Positions 1-9,080 of a stretch of 64,000 bases of DNA are shown piece after piece. Both the position numbers and the translations under genes were made by a program. Under the pieces are notes generated by a model, which made no database searches, had not been told where the DNA came from, and saw only the letters and a program-made list of their open reading frames with translations. Position 1 is the stretch's first letter. Each line of letters begins with the position of its first letter. The stretch is from Flavobacteriales bacterium UBA6693 (GTDB lineage: Bacteria > Bacteroidota > Bacteroidia > Flavobacteriales > Weeksellaceae), in NCBI GenBank assembly GCA_002454815.1, contig DKJL01000010.1, positions 62,001-126,000 on the forward strand. Reading direction: 5' to 3'.

Positions 1-237
1 TTAAAGGACTATGGCGTAAAAGTAGAAATTTACGATCCTTGGGCAAATCCAACCGAAGTGAAAAATGAATATGGTTTGGAAGTTTATAATGAAGTTCCAG
101 ATCAGCGGTATGATGCCGTTGTTTTAGGCGTGGCGCATCATGAATTTCTTAGACAGGATATTGATTCTCTCAAAAACGATGCCGCTATAGTGTATGATGT
201 GAAAGGTATTTTGGGACACTGTGATGCGAAACTATAA
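1..237 (+). CDS. Nucleotide-sugar dehydrogenase, C-terminal end (partial)
   Basis: The window opens inside this gene; 78 codons remain, ending in TAA directly before the next ATG. The visible part reads as the C-terminal UDP-binding domain of the UDP-glucose/GDP-mannose dehydrogenase superfamily. It has the VEIYDPWANP strand-turn motif, the YDAVVLGVAHHEF segment and the final YDVKGIL strand, the usual ending of WbpA/WbpO/TviB-type enzymes. These oxidise C6 of UDP-GlcNAc or UDP-GalNAc to uronic acids. The exact substrate cannot be read from this fragment. It abuts the flippase gene with zero spacing, so the two are almost certainly co-transcribed and the sugar acid probably belongs to the same polysaccharide. 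Confidence 0.85.
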   Translation, partial: LKDYGVKVEIYDPWANPTEVKNEYGLEVYNEVPDQRYDAVVLGVAHHEFLRQDIDSLKNDAAIVYDVKGILGHCDAKL

Positions 238-1701
238 ATGTCTCTAAAAAAACAAGCGCTCTCTGGGATGGTGTGGACTTCCATTCAAACGTTTGGAAAT
301 CAAATCGTAGGTTTTCTGGTGTCTATAATTTTATCACGTTTACTTCTTCCGGCTGAATTTGGTTTGATCGGCATGATCGGTATTTTTATGGGAATTTCTG
401 GCGCTCTAATTAATAGCGGATTAGGTGCTTCATTGATCCGTACGGATGCGCCCTCCCAAGCAGACTACTCTACTGTTTTTGTATTTAATATGCTGGGTAG
501 CATGATTCTTTACATAGTTATGTTTCTGGCCGCTCCTTTCATATCAGACTTTTTTGAGCAGCCCTTGCTAGTCTCAATTACTCGCTTATATTGTAGTGTT
601 TTCGTTATCAATGCTTTTTCTGCCGTTCAGGTAACACGCCTCCATAAACTTTTGGATTTTAAAACAGAAACGACAGCATCGTTAACTGCAAATTTTTCTT
701 CTGCGATTGTTGGTATTGTTTTAGCGTACTTGGGTTTCGGCGTGATGAGTTTAGTGTGGATGGCTATTGCAGCGGCAGTGGTAAATAATGTTATGCTGTG
801 GGTACAGTCGGGATGGAAACCATCGTTAATATTCCATAAAGCAAAATTTCGTTATCATTTTGGGTTTGGAAGTAGGATGATGGCAGCGGGAATTTTAGAT
901 ATAATTTTTAATAATGTTTACGTCTTAATCATTGGGAAGTTTTACAGCGCCACTCAACTGGGATTATATAATAGAGCGGATTCTCTAAAGCAGTATCCTG
1001 TAAGTACTCTTTCATCTATATTAAGTAAAGTGACCTATCCTCTTTTTGCCGAGGTGAAAAACGATAATGAAAGACTAAAGTCAATTTATAAACAAATTTT
1101 GAGAATGGTCATTTTTATCATCGGGCCCGTATTAGCTTTAATGGGAGTATTAGCGGAACCTATGTTTCGTTTCCTATTTACAGATAAATGGCTTCCAGCT
1201 GTTCCCTATTTCCAAATATTACTTATTAACGGACTGCTTTTTCCGTTACACAGCAATAATATTGGGATTCTTAGTGTCAAAGGAAGGAGTGATTTAATTT
1301 TACGTCTTGAAATCATGAAGAAGGTGTTGTTAACCCTTATTCTTGTTGCTTCTTTTTCATATGGAATTTATGGTTTATTGTGGGGACAGGTATTATTTTC
1401 TATCATAGCATTTTTTATAAATACCCACTTTTCCGGCAAGTTTATCGGCTATAATTCATGGCAACAGCTTCGTGATGTTATTCCTCCGATCTTTCTAAGT
1501 GCAAGTATGGCATATATAGTATTTATAATTGATAGCGTGATCTCATCTCAGCCTGATTTTTGGCGACTTCTGATTGGCGGTTTGGGAGGCGTTATCTTCT
1601 TTCTTACCTTTGCAATTGTCCTGCGGTTTGAGACCATTAATACTATCGTTGACTTGGCTAATAAAAAGTTGCCTTTTTCGATACCTTATAAAATTAAATA
1701 A
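238..1701 (+). CDS. wzx: Wzx-type lipid-linked oligosaccharide flippase (MATE/MOP superfamily)
   Basis: 487 aa integral membrane protein made of many hydrophobic helices. It opens with SLKKQALSGMVWTSIQTFGNQIVGF, the usual first helix of the lipopolysaccharide biosynthesis protein family (Polysacc_synt_3/Wzx-like). The segment FGSRMMAAGILD and the later helices also fit the family, and the length is normal. The predicted role is to flip undecaprenyl-diphosphate-linked repeat units across the inner membrane for Wzy-dependent assembly. The ATG follows the previous stop codon with no gap, indicating translational coupling. The matching polymerase is the EpsG-like gene near 13.2 kb. Confidence 0.9.
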   Translation: MSLKKQALSGMVWTSIQTFGNQIVGFLVSIILSRLLLPAEFGLIGMIGIFMGISGALINSGLGASLIRTDAPSQADYSTVFVFNMLGSMILYIVMFLAAPFISDFFEQPLLVSITRLYCSVFVINAFSAVQVTRLHKLLDFKTETTASLTANFSSAIVGIVLAYLGFGVMSLVWMAIAAAVVNNVMLWVQSGWKPSLIFHKAKFRYHFGFGSRMMAAGILDIIFNNVYVLIIGKFYSATQLGLYNRADSLKQYPVSTLSSILSKVTYPLFAEVKNDNERLKSIYKQILRMVIFIIGPVLALMGVLAEPMFRFLFTDKWLPAVPYFQILLINGLLFPLHSNNIGILSVKGRSDLILRLEIMKKVLLTLILVASFSYGIYGLLWGQVLFSIIAFFINTHFSGKFIGYNSWQQLRDVIPPIFLSASMAYIVFIIDSVISSQPDFWRLLIGGLGGVIFFLTFAIVLRFETINTIVDLANKKLPFSIPYKIK

Positions 1702-1822
1702 ATGCAACTCTATCGGTGAATAGAAAGTATTTAAATAGTTGCCAGAATTTAATTTTTGCAATTTAAATACAATTAGTTATTAACTATAGCATTATTAAGG
1801 TCTAATTCAATTAAAAGTATAC

Positions 1823-2464
1823 ATGGATATTACAATAAATGATTTTTTAGTCAGAGCATTTCAAAAAGTCTCGCGTTTTCTATTTAATAAAAAAAAACAA
1901 AATACTCCCTTATTTTTCACTAAAGAGATTTTTGAGGGTTACAAATATATAATTGGAGAGCATACGTATGGAAGTCCTAAAATACTATTCGAAAATGAAC
2001 ACTCTAACTTATTCATCGGTCGATATTGCTCTATTGCGGAAGGTGTGGTTATCTTTTTAGGAGACAACCACAGAACTGATTGGATAACAACCTACCCCTT
2101 TAATACTTTGCATCAAGACTTATTAGATTTTGAAAAAAAATCAGCGACAAAAGGCAATGTCGTAATAGGTCATGATGTTTGGATAGGATTTAACGCGACT
2201 ATTTTATCAGGTATTACGATTGGCAATGGAGCAGTCGTTGCCGCTGGCGCAGTCGTTACGAAGAATATTCCGGAATATGAGATTTGGGGAGGTAATCCTG
2301 CTAAGTTTATTAGATCACGGTTTACCAAATATCAAATTCAACGGCTATTAGAAATTGAATGGTGGCATTGGGATGAAGAGAAAATAAAAAGGAACCGTAT
2401 CAACCTTTGCGATACAAATGTTGAAGATTTTCTTTCTCATAACATGATAAGAGACAGGCGATAA
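1823..2464 (+). CDS. CatB-like O-acyltransferase (left-handed beta-helix, XAT type)
   Basis: 213 aa hexapeptide-repeat acyltransferase. The fold begins around residue 55 with NLFIGRYCSIAEGVVIFLG. The insertion loop DNHRTDWITTYPF carries the histidine expected in the catalytic site of xenobiotic/streptogramin-like acetyltransferases. It continues through VIGHDVWIGFNATIL and closes with GGNPAKFIRSRF. In polysaccharide loci such enzymes usually O-acetylate a sugar of the repeat unit. It lies 121 bases after wzx and 171 bases before the aminotransferase. Both gaps are A+T-rich and show no clear promoter or terminator. Confidence 0.85.
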   Translation: MDITINDFLVRAFQKVSRFLFNKKKQNTPLFFTKEIFEGYKYIIGEHTYGSPKILFENEHSNLFIGRYCSIAEGVVIFLGDNHRTDWITTYPFNTLHQDLLDFEKKSATKGNVVIGHDVWIGFNATILSGITIGNGAVVAAGAVVTKNIPEYEIWGGNPAKFIRSRFTKYQIQRLLEIEWWHWDEEKIKRNRINLCDTNVEDFLSHNMIRDRR

Positions 2465-2635
2465 AGTTGAAACTTAGTTAATTTAAAAATGACTTTGATA
2501 GTTTTTATTTATGTTATGGCTAAGTCACTTTTTAGTTATACTATGTAAGTAGTCCTACCTGGTCAAGTTAAAAATAAATTATAAACGCTTAATAAAGCAG
2601 CTTCAAAAAATGGAACAAATTAATACAGTAGTAAT

Positions 2636-3718
2636 ATGATTCCCGTCACCAAACCATTTTTGCCTCCAGAACAAACTTATCGATCATATCTTGATGGAAT
2701 TTGGCAACGTCAGTGGCTGACTAACATGGGACCCCTCGCCAGCCAATTGGAAATGGAGCTAAAGAATCATTTGAATGTTTCCCATCTTCTTTTTGTCACC
2801 AATGGTACAGTTGCCTTACAAATGGCAATCAAAGCTTTGGATCTGAAAGGTGAAATTATTACCACTCCTTTTTCTTTTGTGGCTACCACTTCCAGCATTG
2901 TGTGGGAAGGATGCGCTCCGGTTTTTGTAGATATCGATCAAAATTCGCTCAACATCGATGCTGCCAAAATTGAATCTGCCATCACAGAAAACACCTCGGC
3001 TATTTTAGCGACTCATGTTTATGGAAATCCTTGCGATGTAGAATTAATTGAACAAATTGCAAAAAAACACGATTTAAAAGTTATTTACGATGCAGCACAT
3101 GCCTTCGGTGTGGAAATCAACGGCAAATCTATTTTTGAATACGGTGATATTTCAACCTGTTCTCTGCATGCCACCAAACCTTTTCATTCCATTGAAGGAG
3201 GATTGGTCATTACCAAAAGCGCTTCTCTTTTAAAGAAGCTCGCTTCCATCCGTAATTTTGGAATTTCAGGCTATGATAGTTTTGATGAATTGGGATTAAA
3301 CGGAAAAAATTCAGAATTCCATGCAGCCATGGGATTGGCTAATCTAAAATATATTTCAGAAATTTCTCTAAAGCGAAAATCACTCACCCATCGGTATGAT
3401 GAAAAATTAAAAAATGTCAGAGCCTTTAGACCGCAATGGCATAAACATTCTGAAAATAATGCCGCCTACTATCCCGTTGTTTTAGAGTCGGAAGAATTTC
3501 TTTTAAAAGTGAAAGACGAATTGGAAAAAATGGAAATAGGAACAAGACGGTACTTTTACCCAAGCCTTGCATCTGCTCTTCCTTACCTGGAACCCAAAAA
3601 ATTTGAAATCACCGATACTACATCCAAAAGAGTATTGTGTCTTCCTCTTTATTACGACTTATCCTTTGAAGAAGTGGATTTAATTTGCCGGGTGATTTTA
3701 AGAATTCAAAATAATTAG
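2636..3718 (+). CDS. DegT/DnrJ/EryC1/StrS sugar aminotransferase
   Basis: 360 aa PLP-dependent aminotransferase of the fold type I sugar family. Visible features are the cofactor-phosphate loop FVTNGTVALQMAI (residues 53-65), the PLP-ring aspartate in IYDAAHAFG (D152) and the Schiff-base lysine in HATKPFHSIEGG (K181). It would transaminate a nucleotide-linked 4-keto or 3-keto deoxysugar. An acetyltransferase follows after 2 bases, so an N-acetylated amino-deoxyhexose such as a Qui4NAc-like residue is plausible (inference). The 4,6-dehydratase giving its substrate is not adjacent. Confidence 0.9.
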   Translation: MIPVTKPFLPPEQTYRSYLDGIWQRQWLTNMGPLASQLEMELKNHLNVSHLLFVTNGTVALQMAIKALDLKGEIITTPFSFVATTSSIVWEGCAPVFVDIDQNSLNIDAAKIESAITENTSAILATHVYGNPCDVELIEQIAKKHDLKVIYDAAHAFGVEINGKSIFEYGDISTCSLHATKPFHSIEGGLVITKSASLLKKLASIRNFGISGYDSFDELGLNGKNSEFHAAMGLANLKYISEISLKRKSLTHRYDEKLKNVRAFRPQWHKHSENNAAYYPVVLESEEFLLKVKDELEKMEIGTRRYFYPSLASALPYLEPKKFEITDTTSKRVLCLPLYYDLSFEEVDLICRVILRIQNN

Positions 3719-3720
3719 AG

Positions 3721-4356
3721 ATGTTGATTATTGGGGCGAAAGGATTTGCAAAGGAAGTCTTGGAAATTCTTCATCAGAAAAACGAACTGCAAGGCTTGGC
3801 ATTCTATGACGACATCAGTAAAGATTTGCCACAAATGCTATTTAATCAATTTCCAATTTTGACTAACGAGAATCAAGTAAAAGAACATTTTTTAAAATAT
3901 GGAAATTCCTTTACTTTAGGTATTGGAAATCCATATTTACGTGAAATGTTATATACTAAGTTTTCAGGTTTAGGGGGAGAGTTAATCTCCACCATAAGCA
4001 ATTTTGCAGAAATTGGTAGCTTTGACGTAAATATAGGCGACGGTTCCAATATATTATCTGGCGCAATATTATCAAATAGTGTTCATCTGGGCTTGGCTAA
4101 TATTATATATTACAATTCCATAATAACCCACGATGTAAAAACCGGAGATTTTGTGGAAATTTCCCCCGGAGTAAAGCTTTTAGGCAGATGCTCAATCGGA
4201 AACTATTCTCGAATTGGAAGTAATGCAACAATATTACCTGATATTAAGATCGGAAACAATGTTATTATAGGGGCCGGTGCCGTTGTAACTAAAGATGTTC
4301 CCGATAACAGAATAGCTGTTGGCATTCCTGCAAAAATCAATAATGTGAAAGAATGA
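3721..4356 (+). CDS. NeuD/PglD-family sugar acetyltransferase
   Basis: 211 aa with the two-domain NeuD/PglD layout. An N-terminal Rossmann-like domain starts MLIIGAKGFAKEVLEIL. A left-handed beta-helix of hexapeptide repeats follows, from about residue 95. The helix contains the likely catalytic histidine in SIITHDVKTGDF and ends VIIGAGAVVTKDVP and GIPAK. These enzymes N-acetylate the amino group of UDP- or dTDP-4-amino-deoxysugars. Its position 2 bases after a DegT aminotransferase fits that job. The stop codon overlaps the next glycosyltransferase start (ATGA type), showing translational coupling. Confidence 0.87.
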   Translation: MLIIGAKGFAKEVLEILHQKNELQGLAFYDDISKDLPQMLFNQFPILTNENQVKEHFLKYGNSFTLGIGNPYLREMLYTKFSGLGGELISTISNFAEIGSFDVNIGDGSNILSGAILSNSVHLGLANIIYYNSIITHDVKTGDFVEISPGVKLLGRCSIGNYSRIGSNATILPDIKIGNNVIIGAGAVVTKDVPDNRIAVGIPAKINNVKE

Positions 4357-5240
4357 AAAAATATCCTAAAGTTAGCGTCATTACTATAACCTACGGACAT
4401 GAAAATTATATTAAGGACACCTTAGATGGCGTTTTTATGCAAGACTATCCGGGTGAGATAGAATTTATAATTGCTAATGATAAATCACCGGACAATACAG
4501 ATTCTGTAGTCAAAAACTATTTAGAAACAAAAAATATCCCATTTAATTTTGTTATAAAATACACAAAGCATAAAGAAAACAAAGGAATGATGTCCAATTT
4601 TATATGGGCATTAAAACAAGCATCAGGGAAATATATTGCGTTATGCGAAGGAGATGATTACTGGACTGATCCCTGTAAGTTGCGGGAGCAGGTTGGTTTT
4701 CTAGAGAAAAACGAAAGCTATGTGCTGGCTTTCACTAACAGAGACATTCTGGAAAAGGGAATACTTAAGATAAGTAAGCCTTTATATAATAAGACCACAT
4801 TCGATAAAACAGAAATACCTTTTAGATATATTCCTACCTTAACAGCTGTTTTCCGGAACGTGGTGAACGCAATCCCCTCTAAGATTAATAATTCATTGAT
4901 CGATGCCTCGTTGTTTTTGTTTCTGTCCCAATATGGATCATTCTATTATTTTGATAAATCAACAGCAGTTTATCGTATACATGAAGGAGGAGTATGGAGT
5001 GGAAGTGCAGAATTGGTCAATCGCACGAGAAGCATTAATGCCCGAGTATCAGCTTGGATTTGGTTAAAGGATATTGACCGCGTTGCTCTTGCGCACGTTA
5101 TAAAACATCATCTGATACTTAAAAAAAATTTAGAGCTCGAAAATAAAAAATATTTTTTAGTCTTAAAAACATTAACCATTAACAGTTTATTCGATTTATT
5201 TGTTAAGTGGCAATTAGTTAGGCGAAAAATAAACCTTTGA
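4353..5240 (+). CDS. Family 2 glycosyltransferase (GT-A)
   Basis: 295 aa inverting GT-A glycosyltransferase. It begins with the nucleotide-binding strand KVSVITITYGHENYI and has FIIANDKSPDNT (residues 38-49) for the first aspartate. The metal-binding DxD-type motif is EGDDYWTDPCKL (99-110), a form common in capsule GT2 enzymes. The C-terminal half is variable, so donor and acceptor cannot be predicted. The start codon overlaps the acetyltransferase stop by 4 bases. It presumably adds one residue of the repeat unit at the cytoplasmic face of the inner membrane. Confidence 0.88.
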   Translation: MKKYPKVSVITITYGHENYIKDTLDGVFMQDYPGEIEFIIANDKSPDNTDSVVKNYLETKNIPFNFVIKYTKHKENKGMMSNFIWALKQASGKYIALCEGDDYWTDPCKLREQVGFLEKNESYVLAFTNRDILEKGILKISKPLYNKTTFDKTEIPFRYIPTLTAVFRNVVNAIPSKINNSLIDASLFLFLSQYGSFYYFDKSTAVYRIHEGGVWSGSAELVNRTRSINARVSAWIWLKDIDRVALAHVIKHHLILKKNLELENKKYFLVLKTLTINSLFDLFVKWQLVRRKINL

Positions 5241-5303
5241 TGAAAAAATGACAACAGTAAATATACTTGTTAAAAATTTTATAATTAATAACAAATTCAC
5301 AAA

Positions 5304-6146
5304 ATGAACAATCCACTTTTCTCTATACTTATCGCTCAATATAATAACGGGAAATATTTTGAAGACTGTTATAAAAGCATTATTGCACAGACCTATCAAA
5401 ATTGGGAAGTTATCATAGTAGATGACGGATCTACTGATGATTCTGTCATGCTAATGAAAGAAAGAATTGGAAAGGATACACGTTTCTCGATAACAAGCAA
5501 TGACGAAAATAGTGGATGCGGATTTACTAAAAAAAAATGCGCAGAACTCGCAAATGGCGAAATATGTGCTTTTTTAGATCCGGATGATACAATAACTTCA
5601 AACGCGCTTATGGATATGGTAACTGAACATAAAAAGTACCCGGAAGCATCAATGATTTACTCGAAACCATTTTGGTGTGATGAGCATTTGCGTGCACAAT
5701 ACGTGAGAGAATCCGAACAGGTAGAAAATGGTGTTTCCAATTTTTTTGACTTAGATGGGCATTTATTTGCATTTCTTTCATATAAAAATAATTCCTATAA
5801 ACAAACCGAGGGAATTGACGGTTACCTGCAGCGGGCAGTCGATAAAGACTTGGTCTTAAAACTATATGAGACAGGTCCAGCGCACTTTCTGGATAAGGCG
5901 CTGTATAATTATCGTGTTCACCCTAAAGGTATTTCAACCAACGCAAATGAGGACAAAGCGTATTTTTGGTATTGGGTTACTATAATTGATGCCGCTAGGC
6001 GTAGGAACATAAATATTGAGGAATTATTTGTTAACAAAGCTTTACTTAGCCGGCGGGATTTTGCATTGCAGAAAGAAATTGATACATATAACAGATCAAT
6101 AATTTTCAAAATTTTGCGTAAACTCGGTATATTTAAATTGTTTTAA
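5304..6146 (+). CDS. Family 2 glycosyltransferase (GT-A)
   Basis: 280 aa. The N-terminal catalytic domain is clear: PLFSILIAQYNNGKYF, then VDDGSTDDS (39-47) and FLDPDDT (90-96) as the DxD region. A histidine/arginine-containing NYRVHPKGIS segment lies near residue 210, as in many GT2 proteins. The C-terminus is basic and hydrophobic (IIFKILRKLGIFKLF), which could bind the membrane surface. It is separated from the previous GT by 63 A+T-rich bases. Sugar specificity is unknown. Confidence 0.87.
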   Translation: MNNPLFSILIAQYNNGKYFEDCYKSIIAQTYQNWEVIIVDDGSTDDSVMLMKERIGKDTRFSITSNDENSGCGFTKKKCAELANGEICAFLDPDDTITSNALMDMVTEHKKYPEASMIYSKPFWCDEHLRAQYVRESEQVENGVSNFFDLDGHLFAFLSYKNNSYKQTEGIDGYLQRAVDKDLVLKLYETGPAHFLDKALYNYRVHPKGISTNANEDKAYFWYWVTIIDAARRRNINIEELFVNKALLSRRDFALQKEIDTYNRSIIFKILRKLGIFKLF

Positions 6147-6222
6147 AACAATAAAAACTGCAGCAGAAAACGGACTTGCTTTTTCATTGTCCATCAGTTA
6201 AGAAGAAAGGAAATCATTTTAT

Positions 6223-7110
6223 ATGAAAAGAATTATACATTCAGCTCCCATCATTGGTTTTGTACGGTATTCGCAAAAAATAGAATTTGGTAAAAAAACA
6301 CGTGATGTTTTCGAACCGGATTACTTTGAATATCGCTTCAAAATATTTCAGGAAATAACCTTAAAAAGCTTTCAACAGCAAACCGAAAAAGAATTTATCT
6401 TGTTACTTTTGCATTCCGCGGCGATGCCGAATCATCTAAAGGAACGGTTTTTAGCGCTGGAAAAAACAAATAACTTTTTACGTAATGTCTTTATAGAAGA
6501 TAATTCTGCTTCTTTTGCCATTGCGCTGAAGAATAGCATTGAATATGCAAATTTTCAAAAAGGCGCAGTAGTTACATTTAGAGTTGATAATGATGATGCA
6601 GTGCCAAATAATTTCATTGCAAAATTAAAATATTTTTTACGTGAAGACTTAATTGGGTATGCTATAAGTGCGCCAACAGTCGTTATCGTTAAAAGGATTT
6701 CAAATCAGATGGTTTTGATGCAGCAAAAGTATTATCCTTCGAACTCTATTGGCTTGGCTTACGTTAGCGGTCTGAATAATTTTAAGACAGTGATGGATGC
6801 GGCACAGCATCATCAAATAAACCACAATAATCCAATGGTATTAACTGCTGGAAATGTAGTAGGAGGACTAATGACTATTAATGGTGCCAATGCAATAAAT
6901 TTTATTGATCCATCTCACAGCCAAATCGCAAGCAATGAAGAGATTAAAAAGTATATGGCCGATCACCGATTTGGAAACTTAGATCTGAATTGTATGAAAA
7001 TCTTTGAAGATGCCAGTAGCAATAGCAGAAGCTATTTATCAAAAATCGTACATTATTTAACACCACCATTATTCCACATTATTTTACGTAAAAAAAAATC
7101 TTATTTATAA
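6223..7110 (+). CDS. Putative rhamnosyltransferase-family glycosyltransferase
   Basis: 295 aa. The opening HSAPIIGFVRYSQ and the segment FEYRFKIFQEITLKSFQQQT followed by EKEFILLLL resemble the family annotated as putative rhamnosyl transferase (Pfam Rhamno_transf, PF11316, from memory). An acidic VTFRVDNDDAVPNNF motif at residues 118-131 would serve as the metal-binding site. The C-terminus ends with a hydrophobic, basic stretch (PPLFHIILRKKKSYL). The donor sugar is uncertain; the family name is an old annotation and does not prove rhamnose. It lies 76 bases after the previous GT. Confidence 0.7.
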   Translation: MKRIIHSAPIIGFVRYSQKIEFGKKTRDVFEPDYFEYRFKIFQEITLKSFQQQTEKEFILLLLHSAAMPNHLKERFLALEKTNNFLRNVFIEDNSASFAIALKNSIEYANFQKGAVVTFRVDNDDAVPNNFIAKLKYFLREDLIGYAISAPTVVIVKRISNQMVLMQQKYYPSNSIGLAYVSGLNNFKTVMDAAQHHQINHNNPMVLTAGNVVGGLMTINGANAINFIDPSHSQIASNEEIKKYMADHRFGNLDLNCMKIFEDASSNSRSYLSKIVHYLTPPLFHIILRKKKSYL

Positions 7111-7237
7111 TCTAGAGGCTCACTTTGGAAACGGTATATACGCGGGCCTTTCAAGTTGTCAGTATTTGAAACCGAAATAAATCCAGTCACCTCGATTAAT
7201 CACAGCCCAACGATTAATATCATTAGATAAAAACGCC

Positions 7238-7885
7238 ATGAAACTGTTACAGATCAAAACAATTCTTGTTAATCTACATAAAATTAAATGGAGAAATATT
7301 TTCTTTATGCTTTATACTGCTGGAAATCGAAATGACAAAGGGATGTTAGTTGCGTACGGAAACACGTACTGTGAATTAGAGGCGGATAGTAAAATAAATA
7401 TTAAGAATGGTTCGTTTCTTATAAACACAGACTTTATTGAACCGAATCCTTACATTGGCTATTTGAAGATGAATACAAATTCTGTAATAAATGTTGATGA
7501 AACTTTCGCTATTCATTCGGGTTGCCATATCTTAGTAAACAGTAATGCAGTTCTTTCTTTAGGAAGTGGTTATATTCATCGAAATGCTAAGATTAGATGT
7601 TACAAAGATATAAGTATAGGTTATAACGTTACAATATCTGAAAATTTTACAATTTGGGATACAGATGTCCACAGTATTAAAGGCAAGGAAAACGACATGA
7701 CGAAGGCAGTTAAGATAGAGGATAATGTATGGATAGGAAATAATGTGACCGTACTCAAAGGAGTTACGATCGGTAAAGGGTCTGTAATCGCAGCAGGAGC
7801 AGTAGTTACTAGAGATATTCCGGCCAACGTATTAGCGGGGGGCGTCCCTGCGAGAGTGATTCAAGAAAACATCGAATGGAAATAA
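7238..7885 (+). CDS. Acyltransferase of the left-handed beta-helix (maltose/galactoside acetyltransferase-like) family
   Basis: 215 aa hexapeptide-repeat protein. Repeats run from about residue 55 through SGCHILVNSNAVLSLGSG and IRCYKDISIGYNVTI. The loop FTIWDTDVHSIKG carries the histidine that is catalytic in the galactoside/nodulation acetyltransferase group. It ends with VWIGNNVTVLKGVTIG and AGGVPARVI. It likely O-acetylates a sugar of the polysaccharide. It is the third beta-helix acyltransferase in the first 8 kb, suggesting a heavily decorated repeat unit. The 127-base gap before it shows no clear signal. Confidence 0.85.
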   Translation: MKLLQIKTILVNLHKIKWRNIFFMLYTAGNRNDKGMLVAYGNTYCELEADSKINIKNGSFLINTDFIEPNPYIGYLKMNTNSVINVDETFAIHSGCHILVNSNAVLSLGSGYIHRNAKIRCYKDISIGYNVTISENFTIWDTDVHSIKGKENDMTKAVKIEDNVWIGNNVTVLKGVTIGKGSVIAAGAVVTRDIPANVLAGGVPARVIQENIEWK

Positions 7886-7961
7886 TATCTGAGATATAAA
7901 ATAAGAAACGAATTTAACAGCTTTTATATTGGAAGCAGTTATAGAAAATATATGTTATTAT

Positions 7962-9080
7962 ATGGACAAAATCCTTTTTCTCATTCCGAATTTAAGACAT
8001 GGCGGTGCTGAGAAAGTGTTAGTGAATTTGGTAAATAATCTCGATCAGTCGAAATATGAAATTACTTTATATTCTATTTTTGATGGTGGATTTAACAAAG
8101 AATTTTTAAATAAAAATATTAATTACCAGTTTAAATTTAAGAAGATTTTTCGCGGAAATTCGCAATTAATGAAATTGTTTCCACCCAAAGTATTGTATAA
8201 CTTCTTTATCAAAAAAGAGTATGATATTTTGGTGTCGTATTTGGAGGGCCCCACTGCGCGGATAATTTCCGGGTGCGATAGAATAAAAACAAAGAAAATT
8301 GCGTGGATTCATATTGAACTTAATGATAGAAAAACAGCCAGCGTTGGCTTCAGAGATTGGAACGAAGCGCTAGAGGGTTATTTGAAGTATGATAGAATCA
8401 TCGGCGTATCCGAAAATGTCATTGACTATTTTAGAAAAAATATTACCGATAAGGTACCGACGACTGTATTATACAACACTAACGAAACAGAAGCGATAAG
8501 AAAATTAAGTCAAGAGCCTATCAATATCACATTTGATAGAAAAGAAATCAATGTTTGCTCCGTCGCAAAAATCATGAAAACTAAAGGATTCGACAGGCTT
8601 ATTGAAGTCCATAAAAAACTTATTGATGAGGGGTTTAGGCATTATATAAATATATTAGGAATCGGAGAGGAACAGAAAAAGTTGGAGAGCAGAGTAAAAG
8701 AGTTAGGAGTGCAAGACACCTTTACATTTTTAGGTTTACATAAAAATCCATATAACTTAATGGTTAAAAATGATTTGTATATATGCTCATCACGCCGAGA
8801 AGGCTTTAGTACAGCAGTAACTGAAGCGCTTATATTGGGGATGCCTGTAGTGTCGACTGAGGTTTCCGGCGCTAAAGAATTACTTGGGCAATATAATGAA
8901 TATGGAATCGTGACAGAAAATTCTGCGGCTGGAATATATGAAGGATTAAAAAGCTTATTGTCGGATCATAGCTTGTTAGCGCATTATAAAAGACAAGCCG
9001 AATTGCGTGGACAGCAATTTTCTAAAGAAAAAACCGTTGAGGCTGTCGAACAATTATTGGATTCCCTGCTGAATGAATAA
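7962..9080 (+). CDS. Family 4 glycosyltransferase (GT-B)
   Basis: 372 aa from the ATG at 7962. An in-frame TTG 33 bases upstream is possible, but the family begins with MDKILFLIPNLRHGGAEK, so the ATG is preferred. The HGGAEK glycine-rich loop (13-18) and the C-terminal EGFSTAVTEAL motif (around residues 281-291, E-x7-E) mark a retaining GT-B enzyme of the Glycos_transf_1 group. The donor nucleotide sugar is unknown. Its end overlaps the start of the next GT by 8 bases, so the two are coupled. Confidence 0.88.
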   Translation: MDKILFLIPNLRHGGAEKVLVNLVNNLDQSKYEITLYSIFDGGFNKEFLNKNINYQFKFKKIFRGNSQLMKLFPPKVLYNFFIKKEYDILVSYLEGPTARIISGCDRIKTKKIAWIHIELNDRKTASVGFRDWNEALEGYLKYDRIIGVSENVIDYFRKNITDKVPTTVLYNTNETEAIRKLSQEPINITFDRKEINVCSVAKIMKTKGFDRLIEVHKKLIDEGFRHYINILGIGEEQKKLESRVKELGVQDTFTFLGLHKNPYNLMVKNDLYICSSRREGFSTAVTEALILGMPVVSTEVSGAKELLGQYNEYGIVTENSAAGIYEGLKSLLSDHSLLAHYKRQAELRGQQFSKEKTVEAVEQLLDSLLNE